Positions 44,535 through 55,780 are shown, counted from the stretch's first letter. The stretch: 64,000 bases of DNA from Effrenium voratum (GCA_963377175.1 CAUJNA010000845.1:55001-119000), one strand, 5' to 3'. Numbers and translations are program-made. Notes: generated by a model from the sequence alone, not told the origin.

Positions 44535-47500
44535 TTTTGTGTTTCAGACCCAACGTTGTTGGGGCAAGGAAACCCGGATTGGGCTTGTTAGCAGGGATGA
44601 CATTGGGCAGGTTCAACTGATGCGGCTGGCAAGTCATCCCAAGTCTTCCCCATTGAAACAGATGGCCTAACCAGGTGGAAATTCGCCCGTTGAGGCCCTT
44701 GGACAGCCATATTCTGGGGCATTCGTCATGAGGAATGGCCGCCATTTTCCATCAAGCCCCAAGCCAGGGAGCTCAGGGAAGTGACGAATTCCGAATTCCG
44801 AGTCAAGGACGTATGGGCCAACTGCCGTACAGCCCTGGCCATTTGAATCCCAAACCGGGGGTAAGAGGAAGACACACCCGTCATCCCAATAATGCTCTGG
44901 TTGCTTCAGGTGCCAGTAATTCTCGTCTGTTCGCAAGAAGTCACAATCTACTTCCCTTTGCACCAACGTAAGAAAACTAAACAGGGCACCTGCGGCAAAT
45001 TATGATTTCCACTATGCTTGGCAAAGCAGGCAATCTGCCTGTTGTACGGCGAGCTCACCCAGGGGGAAACAGACTTACTATCTGGGCCCTCGCGGATCCG
45101 GCTTCAGCAAGAGGCCTTATGGACCAACAAGAAAAGAAGCTTCATGGGAGAGGTGGCAACCCGATTTATGAGGTCGCTATAATTTGCAATTGACGTAATT
45201 ATGGGGTCATACATTCAGCAACTTGGTCATCGCAGTGCTAGCAGTTTATGCCTGGCAGCTTGCCCATGACCAAGAAAGGCCCTTTGCCTCAATTCCAGCA
45301 ATCGGATTGGATGCGCTTTCTGTGGTTTCCCCATGTTGTTTGGCTAGTTGTTCCTTTTTTAATACTCTTTTAGTACTCTTTTGCTATCCTACAAGGGTGG
45401 ATCCACAAAAACCGCATCCAAACCGTTCCCTAGATCAATACCCTCTGACCTTCATCATGGGTAGAATCGCTCGTTTGACACCCGAAACAGCGAACTCCTT
45501 ATGACTCGCCAAGATCCATTCTAAGAAACCAGCCGCAGGCCATTCTACAGGCAGTTCGCCGAAACCTCTGCAGACTCTCCTGGTTTGGTTTCGCTGGTTT
45601 CTCCGATCTATGCAATCGCAAACGAACACATGTCGAGTGCCTGGAAGACCGGCGCAAAGAAGCCCGGCTCGTCCTGAGGGCAACACTTCGGCCATCAAGA
45701 CCTGATGCCCTCCCACCCCAAGTGCATTCATTCCTATAGTTTAGGGGCCCAAATGTCTTCAATGGGGTTGTGGACTTTGGCATCATTTTTTCTGCAGTGG
45801 CTCATAAGGGAATGATGTGTGCAAGTAGTTTAGCCCCGTGTGTTGCCTCGTATGTAGGTTGGTTGGGGCTCCTCCCCACCACTAACGCCATGGCTTGCTG
45901 ACAAAGCGGGTGTTCTGAAGGGGACCCTCTGGTGGGTTCCATGTCGGGAAGGAGGGTATTCACCTCTGGGTTTCATGGCAGCATGGGAAGGAGAGTAGGA
46001 TAGGAATATAGGGTATATGCGAGTCTGCCCCAAACCTCAGAAAAGAAGGAAAAGGGCGGATATCTGCGGTTGGACTGCGCCATACTGTGCCCCATGCATC
46101 TTCATCTAGAACCAGATTTCGATGGTGGCTCAGTTTTGCATGTCCAGCCTTTGTTGGAAGCCCTTGTTCGCCCAGCAAAGTTTGCGGTTTGTGGACGTTG
46201 GTGAATGCCTGGCGAACCTCGAAATGCAACATGATATCAACAAAGGTCCCAATGTTTGTTCCTGCTTGAAATGGAAAGCAAAGGAAATGAACTAGATTTG
46301 CAGGGGCTGGAACGGCGAACTGTGGGGCATGATTTGTTCTTGGCTGTTTCATGCAAACCCACCTCTCTTTGCAAGGGACCTTTCGAGCCCCTTGCGGTGG
46401 GCACCCGAAATAGTGCAAGTGGGGGAACAAGTATCTGCAATGATTGGGGCATTCACAGTAGCAAGGCCGATTGGCTTGCCATGATGTTTCTATCTGGGCA
46501 ACTATCATGCGACTATATTACAGCAGTTTCCCCACATTTTCCCCAGAGTGTTCCAGAGATTCTCACTTTCCTGAGAGCTTCCAGCAATTTCCCCAGTGAG
46601 GGCTCCCTATGGAGCTTTCATCATAGGCCAGCACCTCCGGCAGAGGTCGCTTGTTTGCTGCTGTTCCGTTCAGAAGGCCCCTGGTATCCATGATAAAAAG
46701 CTGCCTTGATCCTAAGTGCAGGGGGCAAACTATCAAACCTACTTTCTGTGTTGCTGGCTGATGGTAAGCTCGATTCCAATTCACATATTGTTTTGACAAC
46801 TTGTTAATGTCGAAGACTTCAGAAGCCTGGTGATTTGTCATATACCTGTATGTAGTTTCCCAAGGAAAGCGATTGGCAAAAGGTCACCCATCGTGGCTTG
46901 CCTGGGCTCCACTGGGAAGCGCATCACAGAAAAGTGTCAAAGGCAAACCAGCGCTTCGATGACCTCCCAACTTCAAAAGGCCTGATCTTATGCTTTCGGA
47001 AAGTTTTATTTTCCAACAACTTCTTTTTTTTTTGAGTAGCATCCAATCCAGGAAACCCCTCCTCGAAGGGGAGGGCGTGTCTCTCGTTTCCTAAGACCTG
47101 CAGCTTTTGGCCCGCGGCTCGCACTGTCCGCCGTCCGCTGTTGATTCTGATCCTTCTGTAGTGAACCCTATACCAAAAACCATATCATTTGCGTATGATG
47201 CTTGACTGGCGAGGGTTTGATAACATCATTGGGGGATGTAGCTCCAACAAAAAAGCTAACCCACCATGAGTGAGGGCGTTTCAACCACATTGTCAAGGTC
47301 CCAACACCCGTCATGACTCAACGACCAACCCGGTACCCGGTCCTTGTACCTCGTGCAGGCTTTGTGCACCTAGCGCTGGGCGCTTGGCGCTGGGTGGTGA
47401 AACTCCTTTCAACAAGGGACATATTGAGACGTTGGCCTGAGGTGGCAAACAGAAGGGAAATAGACCAACCGGCCCGCACCGCAGGGCCCTTGCAAGGGAA

Positions 47501-50500
47501 GCAACGGAGCACATCTGCGGGATCAATGTGGGTCTGCTCCAAAGACCCGATCGGCAGGTCGAAATTCGGCGCTTGAAGGGAGACTGAAGCAAATCGAGTT
47601 TGGGTTTGGTCATCCTTCAGAAACTTCGGAGCACCTCTGCGTCCACGACCAACTTCCTTTAAGGCAACATCAGGCCGGGCTAGCACCCAGGTGTTTTTCT
47701 CTCAAACTGGGTTGACCCTCCAGGTGGGCCGTTTCTTCCCGGCTACCTTTCGGATTGCCTTTCGGATTGCCTTGCAAAATGTGTGCTCCCAATTTCAGAA
47801 ACACACTCCCACCTCCCCTTGCAGTTGATGTCCTATCGCAAGAAGGTAACACGTGGAATGCCATGCAAATTAAGTACCATGTTACGGGCTTCACATTTAC
47901 GTAGTTGGAATCCACCGCGAAGGTTAGGTTCAATTGTTCCAGAAAGGGGGGCACCCAACTCGATTTTCTAGTCTTCCCCACTTAAAATATCCCCTTCCCC
48001 GGTCCCCCAATGCTCTCTCAAGCCTGTTCGCCCGCCTCAAGTTGTTTCCTTTCGGGGATGGGTCAACCCCTTGCCAACTTTGGCTTCCAAGTCGTTTTGT
48101 TCTCGCCCAATCTGGCCTTGCGGACAGCCTTCTGGGCGGTAGAGTAGGTCCGGAAGAAGTGGGAGTAGCTGCGCACCCAATGCCTCTCTCCACACCCGTC
48201 ATGCGGGCGCGACGCACAACACGGGTTCATCTGGTGTTTCAAGCCAATGCTGCAACCAGCGAGCCTTTTTGTGGTTGCCCTCGGCCCCCCCCCCCCCCCC
48301 ATGTTCAGGCCAAATACGTCAGATACCAAAAACCAAACTACCGGCACCTATTTCTGATGCTTTCAAATCGCCCGCATCCAGGTGGCTCCTTGAAGTTCCC
48401 TTGACCACCAAAAACAGAGCTAGCGGAGCGCGCTGAAAGGAGCTCTGAGCTCCGCCCTATACTCAATCGAAATGCAAAGAGCCCTACAAAGAACGAGGGA
48501 CAGGGACAGTATGTGAGGATCCTCGTGAACTGGGTGTGTGCAAAAAATATTGAGAACGGGGACCCCTATTGTGGAAGCAGAAGTCTGCCCCGGGCTCGAG
48601 ATAGTCTCTGAGTGCGGGACGAGGTCAGCTGCATTGCCCGTTCCTGCAGCTCATTTGGGTTGCTCCACTGAGTGCGAGGTTTAGGGGGACTGGACAAAAT
48701 CAGAAAAATTGCACATCTCCTTGTGGTTTCGAATTGAGAATTATGGGAAATTATCGAAGAACCCAGTCTGGTCCAAACACACTGTCACAAGTTGGTAGAA
48801 AGCTGGTCTGTGGCAAAGGGAAACAAAGAACCCAACATTTGAGTTGGCAAACATGATTCACTCCGAATTTGTAGAGAATACAACCCTTTGCGGACGGTTG
48901 CATGCTTAGGGTAGTTTTAGCGGGACAAACACATGATTATCAAGGTTCTACCTGGAATGGCCATTGATGTTGGAGCAACCCTGTTTAGCAGGTGACACTC
49001 TAGGCAAAACAATGTTTCATGAAGGTGTTTGTACCGAATGCACGAACTGCAGAACAACAAAACGCACAAAAACAGAAAGGGGCACCATTCCACGTCCGGC
49101 CAGAAACAACTTGGTGAAGCTCCTTTTTAGGGGTTGATACCTTTTTTGGGTGTTGTTTCAAGGGGGGGAGTCTAAACACAAATATGTTGGATATCTGCTC
49201 CACAAAATGGACGGGTTCCCTTCGGCTTCCCTATACATATCCCAGTAAGGGGTACAGCCCATATGCCATCTGAATAGTCAGAGTATGACCACCAAACCGA
49301 TAGGGCGGCCCACGCAAAAGCGGGACCCATCAACTTGAAAGCCGAAAGGATATGGCCCTCCGAAACCGATGCCCTGCGTTTAGGACTTCTTTGAGAACCT
49401 AACAGGCTCCTTTGTCACAACCGGTCGAAGACCTTACGCAGATGTCCTTAGGGGGCTTGCGGGCGGGGGCCAAACCCATGGAGTCGAGTCACAGGTTGGT
49501 TTCAGAGGCTTGGAGCACGCCCCAAACTCCATCTGGGTCTTCCGGCCCCGGCGGTGCTGTATCTGTCGGACCTCAGTCAAACTCGATCGATCCCATCCGC
49601 ACCCATCCGCCTATGGGTGAGACTCACTTGGGTTGGCCAAGCCAAGTCCAGACAATTGTTTGCCACCAGAACGAGCTTCCCTCAAAGAAAGTCTAGAATC
49701 TCAGGCTCTTGACGAGAAATGCGCAACCACCGAGTCTGGAAGCTGCCCTATTCAAGGGTTCTGCTTGCATACGGCATAACCGCTGCTTGCGGGGTATGCC
49801 GGTCGGGTATTGAAGTAGAATCCTACACCTATTTCGTCCAAAACAACATCAGTTTCTGAGGAAGCTCCGCTTGCACCCCATTTTTGAGCTGAGACCGCGG
49901 CCGCCGTGTGGGAGCCTTCTCAATGCCGCGCGACCTGGGAACAATCGTTGGACAAAACGTGCTACCTCCTGCCTGCTTTTAAGGGAAACCAAAGGACGCC
50001 GTTTTTAGAGGCCAAAGGGGAACCCTGCAAAAGGGCTCACTTCATTCGTGGATTCGCCCCAACGACAGGTGTTTACTGCTGAAATAGTTGTCCCAAAAAG
50101 GTATGAACTCGGAAAATAACTGGGTAGCAACAACAACTACAAAACAAACACCGCAAACAGTGATGTCCCTGGAACAGGCAGGAAAAATTGGTTTGCATTC
50201 CAGTGAGCACTCAGGGTGCTCACTGAAGCGAGGGAGGCAGCAAAAACATAGTATGCTTTTATCCTGTGGCTCGGGGTTACCAAACAACTCAAACACCGTG
50301 TGGTGGTGTGTTCATTGGATTATTTTGTGGAGCTGTCCATTGTTCACGGAAGAGCCTTAACTGTGGGTCACGACAAGCCAGCCCGGAGAAAAAACAAAAC
50401 AAAACAAAGACACCCAAATTACAAGCGCTCCCTTCAACATTGCAACAAACACCACTCCTAGTCAAGTCAAGTGAGCGGCGCCCACAACCCATGGGCTCCT

Positions 50501-50779
50501 GCTTCTAACTGACCTTCAGTTGTCTTAAGTTCGGCGGCAAGGCCCCGGCCCCAGGTCGTCCTTGATGCTGGACATCATGTGAAGCTTGCTGGGGTTGCGG
50601 ATGTTCTTCTGGATAACCTGGCGACATCCTCCCAATAAATCCCCTTGTTTGTGTTGTCTGTTTTGTTGTTGTTGTTTTTTCCCCCCCCCCCCCCCCGCGC
50701 TAAGGACATAACATAGTGTACTGTAAAGTAATATCGAACCCCAAGAGGGATCCCTCAACGGGAGCTTCTCTACAGCTTA

Positions 50780-51007
50780 TTGTCTTTGGGGTTCCATGCT
50801 AATATGCGCGGGCCAGTTTTCCACTCATCTAAGCACGAAGCCTTCATGGTATATTCAGGACTGATGATCATCGTGTATCCACTGGGAATTCCGGGGTTCT
50901 TCGCAATCCTGCTATTCCGGAATCGTAAATTCCTCGGGAACGCTACCCTACGCACCTACAACGGCGAGTTGGTTCAGCAATCGACCTCTAGCTTGTGGAA
51001 GCCCTAA
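50780..51007 (+). pseudogene. fragment of a multi-pass membrane protein
   Basis: The frame contains K-H-E-A-F-M-V-Y-S-G-L-M-I-I-V-Y-P-L-G-I-P, then F-F-A-I-L-L-F-R-N-R, and later S-S-L-W-K-P before a TAA at 51005-51007. The Y-P-x-G-I-P turn inside a hydrophobic stretch, followed by L-L-x-R-N-R and S-L-W-x-P, is characteristic of a family of large multi-pass membrane proteins (TRP/polycystin-like or unnamed) that is abundant in dinoflagellates and other protists. Only this one segment is present. The continuation after W-K-P is broken by the stop and no neighbouring exon is visible, so I read it as a gene relic or an isolated exon. Confidence 0.5.
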
Positions 51008-52433
51008 CAGAGTCACGTTCGTAGTTGCATACGCTCCCACAGAGTGTGCTGCAGACAGCGACAAGACGAGATTCTGGTCCTTGCTTGCAACCAGCGGCCT
51101 CGGTAGAAGGCTGTTGGAAACTATCCAATCACTCTTTGCAGATAGCCCGAAGGTGGAATCCGCTGGACTCCCCTCAAAAACCAATGCGGATTTGATTGAA
51201 ACAACCGCCGCACGGAAGCATGTGGATCACTCGCTTGCATCCATTGAGCAAAACATGGGCTTGCTCTTTTGATTTATCGCAGGACCCAAAATTCAATCAG
51301 GAAACGAAGAAAAGCCAAACAAACCCCAAAAGAGCAAAGAAGGGGCCTGGAAAAGATAGCATTGATTGCGACTGGGGCTATGCATCATGGCGTCGCCCTG
51401 GCTTGGTCTGTGATGTCTTTTAGGGCTGTGGGTAGGGCCCATGTTCCGGTGGCAAACGTGCTGGCAGTTGTAACGTGTTCTTCTGTTTTGACTGGTTCAA
51501 TGGTTTGGGGCAGTGCCGAAACCGGGCCAGGCCAAAACAGCACGCACCTGCCGTCCCAGATCTTGCAAGCGCCAAACCGGACAATCTTGAGAGAAGAACA
51601 GACCACACACTAATAGGTGGTTGCCGACAATCACCCCCTTTTGGATTGTGTGAAAGAAACCCAAAAAACAGCGGCCACACAAAAGGGGAGAAACACAAGC
51701 ACGAACACACACAGGCCCAGGCGCACACACACACACAAACACATTGACTCGCAACAAGAACTTGGAAGTACAAGGTTAATATGCTAAGGGCTGACTTCAA
51801 ATAGACCTAAACCAGAAACCCCAGCTATCTCAGCTTTGGGCCCCGCAGCTTTGGGGCCAGAAACAAAAATGTGTTTTGATTTTGGTGCAGGGCTAATGAA
51901 ATTTGCCCACGCTGATTTGTGTCATTTCTGCTCATTATTTTCTGACCTGACGAAGCCGGAAAGTCTGCAAAGTGCCTCGAGGATGCTCAAGACTTTGCGT
52001 GCCACCATGTAACAGTGATAGATGCACCAAACCTCAGCGCTGCTCCGAAGCCCGAATCGGTCGGGTGAACATTGGCCGGACACAAAACCGATGTTCAACC
52101 GTTGGTTTGGTTGTCTTAGGGTTCGCAGCACACTAAAACTAAAAGGACGAGAAAGTTTGGGACATGGACCAGCACCCCTCCGAAGACAGAATGTTCCCAT
52201 GTTCCAAGTCCCATGGCAATGAAGGATCCCTTGAGGGGACATGGAAAAAGCAAACCTTGGAGGGTGCTGGGATCCGTTGAAGGGAGTTCCTACAACCCAG
52301 TCTTTCATGGTAATTCGGGGCTCATCCCAACTTCGTTCAGCGCTTGCTCAGAATGGGGGATGCCTGGGCCATCCAAAAGAGCCCCCAATTGCAAAGTGAA
52401 AATCTAATTGGCCGCTTCGGAGCGCCTTATTTT
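51008..52433. other. no supported gene
   Basis: No feature beyond a short CA repeat at 51724-51742. Open frames have no motif. The right part (from about 52300) may be the far side of the retroelement's 3' long terminal repeat, whose end I could not locate. Confidence 0.45.
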
Positions 52434-52520
52434 CTTGAGCCAAAACATGTCAGTAGTCTCAACTGTACAACTGTATATGACAACATGTGTATTGGGCTAC
52501 ATTTTTCAACACTCCTCCTT
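52434..52520 (-). repeat. putative start of copia 3' LTR with polypurine tract
   Basis: On the minus strand, 77 bp after the polyprotein stop, a purine run AAGGAGGAG (52512-52520) is followed at once by TGTTGAAAAATGTAG, starting at 52511. A polypurine tract next to a TG dinucleotide is the usual junction of coding region and 3' LTR in Ty1/copia elements. Further along the same strand, TTTTGGCTCAAG (52445 down to 52434) equals the last 12 bases of the dinoflagellate spliced leader. I could not find a matching 5' LTR in the window, so the LTR length is unknown. Confidence 0.45.
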
Positions 52521-52587
52521 GCTGGAGGGTGCTTGATCACCCGCACAGCAACTATACAGTGCGGTAGTCGGAGCCTGGACCAGGGCC

Positions 52588-54966
52588 TTACGAATCTAGA
52601 AGACTCATCTGGCCTTTACTCTTGCTTTGAAGAAACACAAATCCGGAACGATTCATTGTGTCCTTCATTTGGACTCCGGGTACTGACTTTGTCAGCACAT
52701 CAGACCTGTTCCGCTTGCCTGGTATGTGTTCTACCTTTAAATGATTCATCGCCACACGTTCCTGTAACCACAGATAACGAGTTTGAATGTGGCGTGCCTT
52801 TCCCAGGCCTACTCTATTAACCGTGCCTTTGGCTGCGGTTGCATCAGACTCTACTAGAACCTCTACCTCAACTCCAAAGTCTTGAAGGAGGGATTGAAGT
52901 CCTAATTTTACAGAACCGCCTTTCACTAAAGCGTAGTACTCACCCTCTCCAGTGCTCAATGCTATCGTCGACTGGACGTTGCTTGAGTGCTTCAGCGTAT
53001 GGCTACCATAGAGGGCAACCATGCCTGTAGTGCTTCGCCTAGTGACAGCGTCTCCTGCATGGTCAGAATCAACCTGTATACGGACCTTCGAGGGTTTGGC
53101 TTGTCTCCCAAACACTTGACAAAGATCAGGATACTTCAGCAAATATCTGCACAGTCTCTTCAGGTCTTGCATCGCCGCCTCGGTCGGGGTGACCATCTTC
53201 CTTGAAAGATTCTTCACAGCGTGCGAAAGATCAGGACGATCTTGACTGAGATACGCTGCTCGCATCACACTTGACCTATAAAGTGAAGCTGCTTCTCGTG
53301 CCAACGGAGGGCTGTTAGCCTCCAAAAGCTGCTGCTCCACGGACTTCTTGATGTCTGGGGTCTCAGTGCCCTTCGCGTTCACCATTCCCAGATGTCTCAC
53401 CAAAAGTTCCACATGACGGCGGTCAGGTTCCAAGAAAACCGCTAACTGGCCTTCGTGCATGCCAATGCGGATCAGACGATTCAAGAAATGTGCTGCGCGA
53501 TCATCTCCATCCTCGTCTCCCAGCATTCCGAGCCGTTTCAGCTCGTAGGCACTCCTTAAAGTGGAATCCAGCTCATCCAAAGCTTCTTGATCACCAAGTG
53601 CAAGAAAGTCGTCTCCATGAACCAACACTCTGCACCCTGTGCTCGGCTTGTAAAAGCAGGAACCATTGCTGCGGCCACGCTGAAACCCATGCTTCAAAAG
53701 AAGTTGGGTATAATGGTCTTGCCATATTGCTGGCGCGTCTTGGCAACCATACATGCTCTTTTCCAACAAACCACAGAAGCCTTCTTCTGCGTCTTCTGGT
53801 GGAAGCTCCACATATATGCGTCGCTTCGGAACTCCATAAAAGTGCGCTCGACTTATGTCCCAGAGACCGAGCTTCAGTCTCCGGCCCTTGGCTGACACCC
53901 GGTCTGTTGCCCAGGCACTCAGCAAGTAGCGCATTGCCTCCAACGGTGGCGTTGACGAGAACAGGAGGTTCTGCGGCAACTGTTCTTCCGGCTTCTTGGC
54001 TGCCTTAATTTCACGGGCAACTAATCTAGACCGGTAGTTGGGCTTTTCAGGATCTCCTTTGTTCGTGTCTAACCATCTCACCGTGATTGGACGAAGTCCC
54101 TCTGCGTAGCATTGTGTTACCGGCACCTCCCGGTAAACTCCTTGCTTCTTGAAGTAGTCCATCTCAAGAGTTCTTGCCTTCTTAACTTCTTCCGCTGGTA
54201 GAAGTCCTCCATTCACATCATCCCAGTACTCTTCAATGTAGTCTGCTGGAACAAAAGGTTCCTCACAGATTGGCCCTGATGTATTCGACTCCATTGAGTT
54301 AAGCTCACCCTTCTGTACAAGATAAGCTTTGACTGTCCGAAGGACAGCTTTGACCAGCGCAGGTGGGTACCTGGCGGCCTGTTTGGCAATTCCACCAATA
54401 AGGTGTACATGCCTGTGCCAGGGATCTTTCCCTGCCTTGTTGCTGCACTCACCTTCCAAGAGCTCAGCAAGCTCCCGGCTATTAGTGAGCCAACCGGTCT
54501 CCTTTCTCACATAGCCTGTGCCTTGAAGACCACGGCGGTCTGTCGCCATCATCTCCCATCGGCACATCGGCCCTCGGACCAAATATGTGTCCGGGCGATC
54601 CGTCAGTTCCTTGACTTCAGGATCTTTCCACGAAGTGGCACTCCAGGGCGCCTCGTGCAAGAACAGGCGTCCTGCATCCAGCTGCTTCCTATAGAAGCTG
54701 CATGAGTTGTGCAGATGCTCCAGTGCTTTATCCATACGGATCTTACGTTGATCCGGGCTGACCCTGTACTTGTTGATGTTCTGCAAGTGGCTGAATTGAT
54801 CACACGGCGGACTCCCAGTCAGTAGTACTGGTTCGTCACGATCAATCAGTTGGTTTACGGCCTCGACGTCTTCTGGCCTGCTAAGGTCCCAGAACGAACC
54901 GTCGGGTTTAGCCTCCTCAAGGTCGATTGCGAAACCAGGCTTTAAACCAAACCTGGTGTACTGCGC
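52588..54966 (-). CDS. copia polyprotein: methyltransferase-like segment, reverse transcriptase, RNase H
   Basis: The frame opens after a TAA at 54967-54969, earlier than the first internal start-like codon at 54786. Numbering residues from 54786, the reverse transcriptase shows R-W-L-D...R-S-R-L-V-A-R-E (238-259), the first catalytic Asp in W-D-I-S-R-A-H-F (309-316), S-M-Y-G-C-Q-D-A-P-A-I-W (344-355) and V-H-G-D-D-F (389-394), where most copia elements have Y-V-D-D. RNase H has D-S-D-H-A-G-D (573-579), S-T-G-E-G-E-Y (611-617) and E-S-D-A-T-A-A (646-652). Upstream of residue 1, G-F-A-I-D-L and L-L-T-G-S-P-P-C-D-Q-F-S, then F-L-H-E-A-P-W, resemble motifs I, IV and VI of cytosine-5 methyltransferases. 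The order is typical of dinoflagellate copia polyproteins as I know them. Confidence 0.85.
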   Translation of the reverse strand, partial: AQYTRFGLKPGFAIDLEEAKPDGSFWDLSRPEDVEAVNQLIDRDEPVLLTGSPPCDQFSHLQNINKYRVSPDQRKIRMDKALEHLHNSCSFYRKQLDAGRLFLHEAPWSATSWKDPEVKELTDRPDTYLVRGPMCRWEMMATDRRGLQGTGYVRKETGWLTNSRELAELLEGECSNKAGKDPWHRHVHLIGGIAKQAARYPPALVKAVLRTVKAYLVQKGELNSMESNTSGPICEEPFVPADYIEEYWDDVNGGLLPAEEVKKARTLEMDYFKKQGVYREVPVTQCYAEGLRPITVRWLDTNKGDPEKPNYRSRLVAREIKAAKKPEEQLPQNLLFSSTPPLEAMRYLLSAWATDRVSAKGRRLKLGLWDISRAHFYGVPKRRIYVELPPEDAEEGFCGLLEKSMYGCQDAPAIWQDHYTQLLLKHGFQRGRSNGSCFYKPSTGCRVLVHGDDFLALGDQEALDELDSTLRSAYELKRLGMLGDEDGDDRAAHFLNRLIRIGMHEGQLAVFLEPDRRHVELLVRHLGMVNAKGTETPDIKKSVEQQLLEANSPPLAREAASLYRSSVMRAAYLSQDRPDLSHAVKNLSRKMVTPTEAAMQDLKRLCRYLLKYPDLCQVFGRQAKPSKVRIQVDSDHAGDAVTRRSTTGMVALYGSHTLKHSSNVQSTIALSTGEGEYYALVKGGSVKLGLQSLLQDFGVEVEVLVESDATAAKGTVNRVGLGKARHIQTRYLWLQERVAMNHLKVEHIPGKRNRSDVLTKSVPGVQMKDTMNRSGFVFLQSKSKGQMSLLDS

Positions 54967-55732
54967 TTAGCTCGCAGCTTATGTTGGCTAGAGTCTCAAT
55001 TTCCACTGACGAGATCTCTACCTCCTGCTGCTCATAGACCTGCTTGATTCTCCTTTCGATCATCCTCTTCACCACCTCCTTTGCCCTGCTCAAAGACAGT
55101 CCTCCCGCGTCCGGGGGCTGCCCTGGAGTAGTTGCTCCAGCAGGTGGCTCTCCAGTTTGATCTCTCAAATCTTCAACTGATACCTCAGGTTCTCTCTTTT
55201 CTCCTTGGGGTGGCTGGACCTTCAGCTTAGGTCCAGCGGCTATCCTGAGTTCTCCCGGTCTTTTCTGAGGCTTGACCGGTGAGGCTTTAGCCTTACTCCC
55301 TGCAGGCGTACTGCTACTGCTGGGCTCTGCAGGTGCACGTTTCAGGCTTGACCTCTCCTCTGGGTTGTCAGGGTATGGCAAAATGCCTTCATCCCTGCGT
55401 TCTTCACTAGCTTGCACGGCCTTGTCGGCCGGCGCTCCAGCTGCGTCATCAGCTGTCACATCCCTCTCAGGGGCCTCATTCTTCTCATCCCTTTTAGATC
55501 TCTTCTTCCTCTCGTGTTCTTCTAATCTGCTCTTGCCTTCCTCATCTTGTTGCATCAGAGTCACAATCCTGGCTCTGCATGCTTCCGTGTGTGGCAACAC
55601 GGTAGATTGGCCCAGCAAAATGCATGTGCATCCTGGGCACCCATCTGTAGGCGTGTACTTCTCGACGTCTGCCTTCCGGATGTAGATCCTCTTCTGCATA
55701 GGTGGCGCCATGACATGAACTCGGTCTGCCAC
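54917..55732 (-). CDS. copia polyprotein, upstream segment
   Basis: The frame is open from about 55780, with the first ATG at 55711. It begins near R-I-Y-I-R-K-A-D-V-E-K-Y-T-P-T-D-G-C-P-G-C-T, a conserved piece with a C-x2-C pair that in dinoflagellate copia proteins lies between integrase and reverse transcriptase. A histidine and a further Cys follow (L-P-H-T-E-A-C-R-A-R), so a small zinc knuckle is possible. The rest is long, charged and disordered, with K-R-S-K-R and many Pro/Ser, and ends with a helical S-R-A-K-E-V-V-K-R-M-I-E-R-R. The stop at 54917 falls inside what should be continuous protein, since the next frame picks up with R-F-G-L-K-P-G-F. The break therefore looks like a mutation or sequencing slip. 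Confidence 0.75.
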   Translation of the reverse strand: MADRVHVMAPPMQKRIYIRKADVEKYTPTDGCPGCTCILLGQSTVLPHTEACRARIVTLMQQDEEGKSRLEEHERKKRSKRDEKNEAPERDVTADDAAGAPADKAVQASEERRDEGILPYPDNPEERSSLKRAPAEPSSSSTPAGSKAKASPVKPQKRPGELRIAAGPKLKVQPPQGEKREPEVSVEDLRDQTGEPPAGATTPGQPPDAGGLSLSRAKEVVKRMIERRIKQVYEQQEVEISSVEIETLANISCELSAVHQVWFKAWFRNRP

Positions 55733-55780
55733 AGACCCAATGCGAAAAATATTCGTGGGAGTATGTGCAAGCTTCTTATA

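Larger units (their letters stand above)
35961..50779. other. gene-poor stretch, no supported gene
   Basis: No gene is supported in about 15 kb. Open frames are short and overlap on both strands without motifs. A minus-strand stretch at 43080-43250 (A-N-K-P-P-R-L-F-K-S-L-E-D-K-I) has mild coding character and could be an exon relic. The sequence contains G or C runs (39748, 48287, 50681) and one diverged repeat pair at 42707-42824 and 44427-44534. Short words such as AAACCCAAAAGG and GGTTCC recur, as in the 1-15 kb flank. Confidence 0.5.
52511..55780 (-). mobile_element. Ty1/copia retroelement, 5'-truncated
   Basis: The element is read on the minus strand. Order from its 5' side: a basic, disordered segment of the polyprotein (55780-54917), a cytosine-methyltransferase-like segment, reverse transcriptase, RNase H (to 52588), a polypurine tract and a probable LTR start. 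Capsid, protease and integrase are missing upstream of 55780, where the frame is closed by a TAG. LTR elements are not normally 5'-truncated during insertion, so deletion or recombination is likely. One frameshift (54917-54966) separates the two open frames. The 3' frame of more than 780 codons is otherwise intact, suggesting modest age. Confidence 0.8.
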
